A stretch of 5,132 bases of DNA. Origin: Chlamydiota bacterium (GTDB taxonomy: Bacteria; Auribacterota; UBA3054; B51-G9). The notes beneath the pieces are model-generated. The model saw only the letters and a program-made list of their open reading frames with translations. It was not told the DNA's origin and did no database searches. Shown in pieces: positions 1 to 5,132 of the stretch; position 1 is the first letter of the stretch; the number at the start of each line of letters is the position of its first letter. The DNA is taken from positions 1-5,132 of the forward strand of contig QMOL01000232.1 of NCBI GenBank assembly GCA_003648225.1, in the 5' to 3' direction. Position numbers and translations under genes: made by a program.

Positions 1-1561
1 CACTAACCCAGTTAGCATAAGATGTATTCGGTGCTAATTCAAGATAATACGTGAAACTTTCTGTTGCATCCTCAGGCCTTTTCATTTTAATATATGTCAA
101 GCCAAGAGTAAGATAACTATCTGCATATTTCGCGTTTTTTTCAATGGCTGTTTTGAAATATTTAACAGCTGTCGGGTAATTTGTCTGGGAATAATAAACA
201 AGACCAAGATTATGATAAGCATTGGGAAAAGATGAATTGATATTGATCGCCTTCTGAAAATACTTCCTGGCCTGATCATATTCCTTTTTCTCCATCCTGC
301 TTACTCCCTCTATAATTACTTCATCATAACTCTGGGGAATCTTGCGTGCAGCTTCAAGTTCTTTTTCTTGTTGCTCAATGATGAGCTTTTTCTCCTCGCG
401 TTCCTTTCTTTCTTTTTCCAGTTCGGCCTGTCTGCGCTGATTTCTTTCTTCAGCTTCTATCAGGTTATATTTTTTCTGAAGCTCTTTGATTTTTGAAACT
501 GCTGCATCAAACTCTTCTCCGGGTTTCTTGCAAATATCAAGATATGTTGAATAGTATTCAATTGCAAGTTTCGGTTCGTTAAACTCTGTTTCATACAGCT
601 TTGCTATTTCTTTATTTAAATATGTTCTCTTTTCATCGGTTGAAATAGCTTTTTTGTAATACTTCAACGCTTCTTTAGGTAATCCATTCGTCAGGGAAAT
701 CCTAGCGAGATTCTCATACCTGTCAGCTTCTCCCTGAGCTTGTTTTTGACGGATGTCTTCACGCGATATCTTTTTCGTCACTTCAGCATTTGCGGAAGCT
801 TGAACGTTTGGATTCGTAACAAGCGACTGATTAATCTTCTTTTGAAATGATTCGGTTTCTAAATCAGCAAGTTCGGGGTTCAGTTTCTGAAGCAATTTAT
901 AAAATACTTTTGTCTTTGCTATGTTATTAAACTTATCGCGATAAATTACAAGCAAATGATGAATAATTGCTGAATCATCCTTTTCTAATGATAACGCCTG
1001 CTCATAAGCATTTATTGCTTTCGCCCACTGTTCACTGTGTTCGTAGCATTTACCTATAGCAGAATAAAGCTTTGCACTCCTTTCTCCCAGAGAAGCTGAA
1101 TGAAGATAATTCTTGGCTGCAGCGTTATACGATCCACTTTTGTAGAACGCATTTCCCAACTTAACATACAGCAAAGGATTCTCCGGATCATACGTTGAAG
1201 CATGCAGATAGGAAAGAACAGCTGATCTCCAGTTCTTTTCTGCCGCATATGCGGAACCAAGTCCAATCCATGCCAAAGCGTTTGTTCGACCTGTTAACTC
1301 AAGAGCGGTAGAAAATTCTCCACCGGCATATAACGGCCATCCGAGTTTAAGATAAGTATAACCGAGACTTATATGAATATTAGCGTTATCTCTAAACTCA
1401 CGTTCTAATTCATTAAATATCCATGCCGCTCTGCCGTAATCACCAGCTTCAAATGCTGCATTAGCCTCCTGCGCAAGCTGACCTGGAGTTTGTTTTTTCT
1501 TACATCCTAAAATAGGATGGATAAGCAGCAGAATTATTATTATTTTTATTAATTGTATCAT
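1..1561 (-). CDS. TPR-repeat lipoprotein with central coiled coil (C-terminus cut off by window edge)
   Basis: An open frame of 520 codons runs from ATG at 1561 to the left edge without a stop, so the C-terminus is missing. Residues 1-20 form a lipoprotein signal: K6, a hydrophobic stretch I7-L13, then lipobox I-L-G-C with Cys20 as the probable lipidated residue, which puts the mature protein on a membrane facing the periplasm or surface. Residues about 27-235 are a run of roughly six TPR-like helix pairs (for example around A102-Y124, Y132-Y152 and Y166-L192). A further pair lies at about 280-345. A highly charged E/K/R/Q-rich coiled coil spans about 365-406, and about three canonical TPRs follow at 414-515 with typical Y..LG..Y and A...Y..A positions. 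TPRs are protein-binding scaffolds, and no enzyme domain is visible. The start lies 10 bases after the panB stop, so co-transcription is likely. The only AGGAG (minus strand, 1588-1584) is 22 bases before the ATG, too far for a normal Shine-Dalgarno. Outer-membrane assembly or envelope scaffolding is possible, but the partner is unknown. Confidence 0.88.
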   Translation of the reverse strand, partial: MIQLIKIIIILLLIHPILGCKKKQTPGQLAQEANAAFEAGDYGRAAWIFNELEREFRDNANIHISLGYTYLKLGWPLYAGGEFSTALELTGRTNALAWIGLGSAYAAEKNWRSAVLSYLHASTYDPENPLLYVKLGNAFYKSGSYNAAAKNYLHSASLGERSAKLYSAIGKCYEHSEQWAKAINAYEQALSLEKDDSAIIHHLLVIYRDKFNNIAKTKVFYKLLQKLNPELADLETESFQKKINQSLVTNPNVQASANAEVTKKISREDIRQKQAQGEADRYENLARISLTNGLPKEALKYYKKAISTDEKRTYLNKEIAKLYETEFNEPKLAIEYYSTYLDICKKPGEEFDAAVSKIKELQKKYNLIEAEERNQRRQAELEKERKEREEKKLIIEQQEKELEAARKIPQSYDEVIIEGVSRMEKKEYDQARKYFQKAININSSFPNAYHNLGLVYYSQTNYPTAVKYFKTAIEKNAKYADSYLTLGLTYIKMKRPEDATESFTYYLELAPNTSYANWVS

Positions 1562-1571
1562 AATTTTAATT

Positions 1572-2372
1572 TTAAAAAGTATGCTCCTGGTTTGGAAATT
1601 CGCCTGCATTAACTTCATCTATAAATGTTCGAACTGAAGTTATTGCAGAGTTTCGAAAATCCGAATATTGTTTAACAAATTTTTTGGGCTTTTCAAACCA
1701 ACCAAGTAAATCATGCGTTACAAGTACCTGGCCGTCACATCCCTTACCTGCCCCAATACCTATAGTAGGAATGTTAAGTTCTTCCGTTATTTCCTGCGCT
1801 AATCCACTCGGAATACATTCAAGAACTATCGCGATTGCTCCTGCTTCCTGTAAAGCCCGGGCTTCTTCTTTTATAATTTCTGCTGCTGCAGGTGTTTTCC
1901 CCTGAACTTTGTAACCACCAAGCTGCAATACAGCCTGCGGTTTTAATCCCGTATGACCTATAACCGGAATATGCGCATCGGTAATTTTTTTTACTGCGGG
2001 AATAATATTCATTCCACCTTCAATTTTTACTCCATCTGCACCCGACTGTTTAACAAGTCTGCCTGCATTCCTTACTGCTTCTTCAGGATTGATTTCATAA
2101 GAAAGAAAAGGCATATCAGCTACAACCGGAATATTTTCCGCTCCTCTGACAACTATCTCCGTATGATAAGCAATCTGGTCCATGGTGACAGGCAAGGTTG
2201 TTTCGTAGCCTGCCACAACATTTGCGAGAGAATCACCCACAAGCAGAAAGTCTATATCACATTCAGACAGCCACGAAGCTGTAAGGGCGTCATAAGCTGT
2301 AAGAGAAATAATTTTCTCTCCTTCATCTTTCTTTTTCCGGAGGTGAAATAATGTTTTTTTAATTTTTTTCAT
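1572..2372 (-). CDS. panB: 3-methyl-2-oxobutanoate hydroxymethyltransferase (ketopantoate hydroxymethyltransferase)
   Basis: PanB transfers a hydroxymethyl group from 5,10-methylenetetrahydrofolate to 2-oxoisovalerate, giving ketopantoate. This is the first committed step of pantothenate and coenzyme A synthesis in the cytoplasm. At 266 residues the protein has the usual family length and is complete. Family motifs appear in order along a TIM-barrel: LTAYDA (24-29), LVGDSL (44-49), TLPVTMD (59-65), ADMPF (85-89), KIEGG (116-120), GHTGL (139-143), GGYKVQG (152-158), VLEC (183-186), IGIGAG (204-209) and DGQ (213-215). By alignment with the E. coli enzyme, D47, D86 and E118 are the Mg ligands (D45, D84, E114 there) and E185 is the catalytic base (E181). 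The ATG at 2372 fits the family N-terminus and has an A-rich leader without a Shine-Dalgarno. No panC or panD is adjacent; the downstream partner is a TPR lipoprotein gene. The coding start contains two runs of seven A. Function is secure from motifs alone. Confidence 0.97.
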   Translation of the reverse strand: MKKIKKTLFHLRKKKDEGEKIISLTAYDALTASWLSECDIDFLLVGDSLANVVAGYETTLPVTMDQIAYHTEIVVRGAENIPVVADMPFLSYEINPEEAVRNAGRLVKQSGADGVKIEGGMNIIPAVKKITDAHIPVIGHTGLKPQAVLQLGGYKVQGKTPAAAEIIKEEARALQEAGAIAIVLECIPSGLAQEITEELNIPTIGIGAGKGCDGQVLVTHDLLGWFEKPKKFVKQYSDFRNSAITSVRTFIDEVNAGEFPNQEHTF

Positions 2373-2397
2373 TTTATTTTCAAAAAAGTTTCAATTT

Positions 2398-2412
2398 GTA
2401 ATAAGTTATTAC
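2398..2412. promoter_or_regulatory. Perfect 15-base palindrome, candidate operator in the panB leader
   Basis: GTAATAA and TTATTAC flank a single central G, giving seven matched base pairs on each side. The site falls about 12-26 bases after the predicted panB transcription start and about 26 bases before the ATG, a position where a bound dimeric repressor could block transcription. As RNA it could form only a weak, A/U-rich five-pair stem, so a DNA-binding site is more likely than a hairpin. No known regulator is recognised. Confidence 0.35.
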
Positions 2413-2430
2413 TTTATAATTCATATCTAT

Positions 2431-2459
2431 ATTGTATCACTTAATGGATTTTTTTTCAA
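2431..2459 (-). promoter_or_regulatory. Probable sigma70-type promoter of panB and the TPR gene
   Basis: Read on the minus strand, TTGAAA (2459-2454) and TACAAT (2436-2431) are separated by exactly 17 bases, each box matching five of six consensus positions. Transcription would begin near 2424, giving a leader of about 50 bases before the panB ATG. The spacer begins with a run of A that continues from the -35 box. The TTTG at the upstream end also resembles a Bacteroidota -33 box, but no TANNTTTG follows at the right place, so the sigma70 reading is preferred. In this AT-rich region a chance match is possible. Confidence 0.55.
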
Positions 2460-2493
2460 AACGTTGTTGATTTTCGTCATTTATATATACTTA

Positions 2494-2507
2494 TTGCATT
2501 TATGCAA
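2494..2507. repeat. 14-base inverted repeat TTGCAT-TT-ATGCAA in the divergent intergenic region
   Basis: Two perfect six-base arms are separated by two bases. A further self-complementary TTGCAA lies at 2516-2521, starting 22 bases (about two helical turns) after the first TTGCA. The arrangement suggests a protein-binding cluster between the two divergent genes. It lacks a following T-run on either strand, so it does not look like a rho-independent terminator. Confidence 0.3.
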
Positions 2508-2559
2508 AAAGTCTGTTGCAAAACTGCGATAAAATATCTTTTCAGCTCTTTTAAGTCAC

Positions 2560-2593
2560 CGTTTTAAAGCGTTTTATTCTTATGGCATAAAAC
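2560..2593. repeat. CGTTTTA direct repeats with inverted ATAAAAC upstream of the plus-strand gene
   Basis: CGTTTTA occurs at 2560-2566 and again at 2570-2576, exactly ten bases (one helical turn) apart. The second copy, read as GTTTTAT (2571-2577), is matched by its reverse complement ATAAAAC at 2587-2593 across a nine-base spacer. The group overlaps the suggested -35 region of the large secreted-protein gene, so a regulatory role is plausible. AT-rich composition makes chance repeats common. Confidence 0.25.
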
Positions 2594-2609
2594 TTGTTAT
2601 TAATATAAT
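2582..2609 (+). promoter_or_regulatory. Possible promoter of the secreted repeat-protein gene
   Basis: A perfect TATAAT (2604-2609) is preceded, with a 16-base spacer, by ATGGCA (2582-2587), which matches four of six -35 positions. Transcription would start near 2616, leaving a leader of about 26 bases before the ATG at 2642. The weak -35 and AT-rich surroundings keep this tentative. It overlaps the ATAAAAC arm of the neighbouring inverted repeat. Confidence 0.3.
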
Positions 2610-2641
2610 AGATTACATTATCAATTAAATGAAATTATTAT

Positions 2642-5132
2642 ATGACATATAAAACTTTTAGAATTTTCTTACTTTGCTTTTGCGCCATTCTTATGCCCGC
2701 GCTGAAATGCACAGGCGTTACTCTCGGCTTTAACGGGCCGAATAGAATGATTAATCCCGGGGAAGTATTTGACGTTTCAGTTGTTGCTTATTTCAATGAG
2801 TCAGAAGTGATAGAATGGACTCACTCCCCGCTTTTAAATGTATCTGTTTGGTGGCCTTACGGTGTGTTTGTTATTGATTGTGAATGGAATAATGAAAAAT
2901 GGGACTTTGATCAAAATAATTCTCATTTCGAACAAACAACTACAACAGCTTTGTTTTGGGCACAGGCAACTGCAAAAGATGGTGCAATAAATCCCGGAGC
3001 TGAACTTGTCATCGCGCGTTTAAAATGCATTGGAATGGAATATGATGACGATGCTTTTATATACGATATCTTTACAAATTATTACGGCGTTTGCAATGGC
3101 AGCTTTATCGATAAATTAAATTGCGATGTCATCTATACCAATAACCCCACTTCTATGACTTACGATGGAAGCGATGTTCTCGGAAATACCGAAGTAGAAG
3201 ATGATGGACTTGATGAATTTCCAATTCTGATTACCGAAAAACCCGGCTATACTTTAACCGTTGTTCCAACGCAACGGGAAATTCCTTTCGCAATAAAAAC
3301 TACAGATATCAACATCGTAATAGATGGAACTGAAGGCACACCCGGTTATGACCATATTCGCGCTGTCATGGATTTTGATTCAAGTGTGTTGAGCAATATT
3401 TCGGTTGAAATTATTCCTGATTTCTTTACTTCCACAATGACAACTGCAATAGTAGGCAAAACTGTATTTTGCATCACCAATCAAGCCGGAACAGTTAATT
3501 GCTATACTTCTATTGTAGAACAGATTATTGCTGAAGGTTTTTGTAATGCAACAAATTTCGGTGGTGTTTTTGCAAAAATTAAAATGCTGCCCATCGATAT
3601 CGATGAAACTTATCTTGAACTTTATACCGAAGATAAAGATTATGGTACTGTTATAAATAAACTCGGTATTGTTGATTTACTTGGCACTGCCGATGATGAA
3701 GATGATGGAATATTCGATGCCGAATTGAATATTCGCTATGCCGACGGATTATGTGTTTCATTTGAGCCTGTTGAAAGCGTTGGCATAATTGGAAATTCCT
3801 GCAGTGCGAAAGTTATACTTCAAAAATTTACTGACAGCGACATTGTTTTAGATGCAATAAATCTTGAAGCATTGTTTAACAGTTTTCAAATTGACAGTAA
3901 CAGCGTTCATTTCATTCCTGGCATCCAACTTCAAAATAATAATGCAGATTTTTCTTTTAATCTTATTTCTAATTCTGTTTATGAATATGAAAGTTATTTA
4001 AGCAACAATTTCCGGCATACTGATTATATCAGCAACTTAATTATTGATTGGACTAACTCTCCTCTGATCTTAACTTCAAATAAATTTGAACTGGGAATAA
4101 TTTCTTTTACACCTCAGGTTCCGGGACAATTAGGTTTCGTTTATGGAAACGGCTCAATTGAATATTTATATACCGATTTCTCTGATGAAAATGCCTGGGA
4201 TGTTAAATGGCCGGCAACTATTCCAATTGTCTCAGAAAGCGATTCGACAAAACAAATCTTTGTAGATGTGACGCTAAATACAAATAGCTTAAACGTATTT
4301 AAACCCGGCAGCGAAATTACTTTAACAGTTCTTTCTTATGGCTCAGCTTCAAATACTACTTTCAATTTGAATTGGCTTTATGATTCTACCGTAGTTGAAT
4401 TGATGCCGGAATCGGAGGGAGTTAATTCTATAAATTTATCTCTTACAGGCGACACATCAGCAACTGTGTTAAACATCACCGGAAATTCAATTGATTTGTC
4501 AGATGCTACCAACAAACTTGCAACAATAAAATTTAAAGCTCTTCGCTATGGTGACGCTTTACTTAAACCGATAACACCGGAAATATCAACAAACAATTAT
4601 TGTACAATGACCAATGGTAATTCAAACGATATTTTAGGCTCGGAGGATGTTGCAGGTGACGGTGTTTCAGAATATAGATTGGTAATAAGTGAAGCTGACG
4701 ATGTTTTTCTTAATTTAAATCCTGCCGGAATGCTTTATGCCGGTATTGCAACTAATATCATCCTTTCGGTAAACAATCCTTTAAATTCCGAATGGAATGA
4801 AGTATCTGCGGAAATAGAATTTGATTCGGATGAAATTATTGTTCTTAGTGATAAATGGGAAATATTACTCGATGAAAATGAAATTGAAAATATAGTGGAA
4901 AATTCTATTGAAAACATTCTCGTTCATACAGGCTTTACTAACAAATACGGCGAGGAAATAACATACATTACTACCGTCGCGCGAATACATTTTTTCACAA
5001 AAAATGCCGTCACAAATTCAGAAGATATCGCTTCTATAAAAATGTTCGCTCTTGAAGATGAACCTTATTGGGAATTTAATATCGGAACAGGACTGTACGA
5101 CTATGTTTATACCCGTGTTGCTTACAACGGCG
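2642..5132 (+). CDS. Secreted multi-domain protein with tandem cohesin-like beta-sandwich repeats (C-terminus cut off by window edge)
   Basis: The frame is open for 830 codons from ATG at 2642 to the right edge. An in-frame TGA at 2630-2632 rules out a longer start. Residues 1 to about 25 look like a signal peptide: K4 and R7, hydrophobic I8-L21, with a cleavage site that is not clear-cut. Cys23 is preceded by Lys, so it is a poor lipobox. The rest divides into five units of about 150-170 residues: about 26-197, 198-364, 365-529, 530-682 and 683 onward. Shared positions are NPG or KPG near the start of units 1 and 4 (NPAG in unit 5), a strand with [FY]DS in units 2, 4 and 5 (MDFDSSVL, LYDSTVV, IEFDSDE), and a hydrophobic [AL]xIxF-like strand near each unit's end. 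Units 1, 2 and 4 finish in the same acidic D-x-L-G...DG linker. The pattern resembles cohesin and CBM2/CBM3-type folds. Asp, Glu, Asn and Thr abound, as in extracellular proteins. No catalytic motif is visible. Adhesin, surface-layer or glycan-binding roles are possible, and its function is unknown. Confidence 0.8.
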   Translation, partial: MTYKTFRIFLLCFCAILMPALKCTGVTLGFNGPNRMINPGEVFDVSVVAYFNESEVIEWTHSPLLNVSVWWPYGVFVIDCEWNNEKWDFDQNNSHFEQTTTTALFWAQATAKDGAINPGAELVIARLKCIGMEYDDDAFIYDIFTNYYGVCNGSFIDKLNCDVIYTNNPTSMTYDGSDVLGNTEVEDDGLDEFPILITEKPGYTLTVVPTQREIPFAIKTTDINIVIDGTEGTPGYDHIRAVMDFDSSVLSNISVEIIPDFFTSTMTTAIVGKTVFCITNQAGTVNCYTSIVEQIIAEGFCNATNFGGVFAKIKMLPIDIDETYLELYTEDKDYGTVINKLGIVDLLGTADDEDDGIFDAELNIRYADGLCVSFEPVESVGIIGNSCSAKVILQKFTDSDIVLDAINLEALFNSFQIDSNSVHFIPGIQLQNNNADFSFNLISNSVYEYESYLSNNFRHTDYISNLIIDWTNSPLILTSNKFELGIISFTPQVPGQLGFVYGNGSIEYLYTDFSDENAWDVKWPATIPIVSESDSTKQIFVDVTLNTNSLNVFKPGSEITLTVLSYGSASNTTFNLNWLYDSTVVELMPESEGVNSINLSLTGDTSATVLNITGNSIDLSDATNKLATIKFKALRYGDALLKPITPEISTNNYCTMTNGNSNDILGSEDVAGDGVSEYRLVISEADDVFLNLNPAGMLYAGIATNIILSVNNPLNSEWNEVSAEIEFDSDEIIVLSDKWEILLDENEIENIVENSIENILVHTGFTNKYGEEITYITTVARIHFFTKNAVTNSEDIASIKMFALEDEPYWEFNIGTGLYDYVYTRVAYNG
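3173..3232 (+). repeat. Acidic DxLG linker repeat, copy 1
   Basis: Residues 178-197 of the secreted protein read DVLG, then an acidic stretch with EDDG (186-189), E192, and a hydrophobic strand ending in I197. It is preceded by TNN...MT (166-173), which recurs before copy 4. It marks the end of repeat unit 1. Clustered Asp and Glu could bind Ca2+, but this is inference. Confidence 0.7.
3674..3733 (+). repeat. Acidic DxLG linker repeat, copy 2
   Basis: Residues 345-364 read DLLG followed by DDEDDG (351-356), D359, and L362-x-I364. It aligns without gaps to copy 1 and begins 167 residues after it, closing repeat unit 2. This is the most acidic copy, with seven Asp/Glu between residues 351 and 361 in addition to D345. 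Confidence 0.7.
4175..4228 (+). repeat. Degenerate linker at the expected position of copy 3
   Basis: Residues 512-529 begin DFSDEN and end in a hydrophobic TIPI strand, again 167 residues after the previous copy. The L-G pair and the D-G pair are lost. Position and partial acidity support a common origin, but sequence identity alone would not. Confidence 0.35.
4628..4687 (+). repeat. Acidic DxLG linker repeat, copy 4
   Basis: Residues 663-682 read DILG, then ED (668-669), GDG (672-674), E677, and L680-x-I682. It aligns without gaps to copies 1 and 2 and is preceded by TNN...MT (650-657) as in copy 1, so units 1 and 4 share more than the linker. It lies 151 residues after the degenerate copy. 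Confidence 0.7.

Noticed and set aside
97..279. Minus-strand 60-codon open frame inside the TPR gene
   Set aside because: It lies in another frame of the long TPR reading frame, has no leader signal or recognisable product, and overlaps clear TPR coding sequence.
1054..1266. Minus-strand 70-codon open frame inside the TPR gene
   Set aside because: It is a shadow of the TPR frame. Its translation is arginine- and methionine-rich with no domain, whereas the main frame gives clear TPR helices.
1684..1905. Plus-strand open frame opposite panB
   Set aside because: It is antisense to the strongly conserved PanB coding sequence and resembles no protein.
1953..2351. Plus-strand 132-codon open frame opposite panB
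   Set aside because: It is long for a shadow, but it lies wholly antisense to conserved PanB motifs and its translation has no domain.
2494..2510. Possible rho-independent terminator at the TTGCAT/ATGCAA palindrome
   Set aside because: The two-base spacer is too small for an RNA loop, the stem is AT-rich, and no T-run follows on either strand.
2708..2713. Lipobox at Cys23 of the secreted repeat protein
   Set aside because: The residue before the cysteine is lysine, whereas a lipobox needs a small residue there. An ordinary signal peptide is more likely.
2816..4066. Similar W-T-[HN]-S-P-L segments at residues 59-64 and 470-475 of the secreted protein
   Set aside because: They fall at different positions within their repeat units (early in unit 1, late in unit 3), so they are more likely a coincidence than a repeat.
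3173..4687. DxLG linkers as dockerin repeats
   Set aside because: Dockerins carry paired EF-hand-like loops with regular D-x-N-x-D spacing and helices. These copies are single, lack that spacing and are followed by a beta-like strand.
4735..4917. Minus-strand 60-codon open frame opposite the secreted repeat protein
   Set aside because: Its serine/isoleucine-rich translation is the expected antisense product of Glu/Asn/Ile-rich coding sequence.

Overview
The window is an AT-rich bacterial segment with three protein genes and no RNA gene, mobile element or CRISPR array that I can support. Two genes lie on the minus strand: panB (1572-2372) and, 10 bases downstream of it, a TPR-repeat lipoprotein gene that runs off the left edge (1-1561). 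A third, much larger gene starts divergently at 2642 on the plus strand and is still open at the right edge after 830 codons. It encodes a secreted protein made of tandem beta-sandwich-type repeats.

Organism: two lipid- or export-targeted proteins (a lipobox lipoprotein and a signal-peptide repeat protein) point to a Gram-negative bacterium. None of the three starts has a Shine-Dalgarno sequence at normal spacing. The leaders are instead A/T-rich, as is common in Bacteroidota and other members of the FCB group. The PanB sequence is bacterial but does not let me name a phylum, and a PVC or candidate-phylum lineage is also possible. This is inference only.

Layout: 1-1561, TPR and coiled-coil lipoprotein (minus, C-terminus missing). 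1572-2372, panB, a complete 266-residue ketopantoate hydroxymethyltransferase with its metal ligands and catalytic glutamate in place. 2373-2641, a 269-base divergent control region. It holds a good sigma70-type promoter for panB, a perfect 15-base palindrome just downstream of that promoter's expected start point, a 14-base TTGCAT/ATGCAA palindrome, and CGTTTTA repeats facing the plus-strand gene. 2642-5132, secreted repeat protein (plus, C-terminus missing).

How they relate: panB and the TPR gene look co-transcribed, but no functional link between pantothenate synthesis and the lipoprotein is evident, so shared transcription may be all they have in common. The large plus-strand gene is the least ordinary part. 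It has about five units of 150-170 residues. Each of units 1, 2 and 4 ends in the same acidic D-[VLI]-L-G...DG...[DE] linker, and a divergent unit 3 sits at the expected spacing. I recognise no specific function. It resembles cohesin-like or CBM-like extracellular modules and is best described as an uncharacterised secreted repeat protein.
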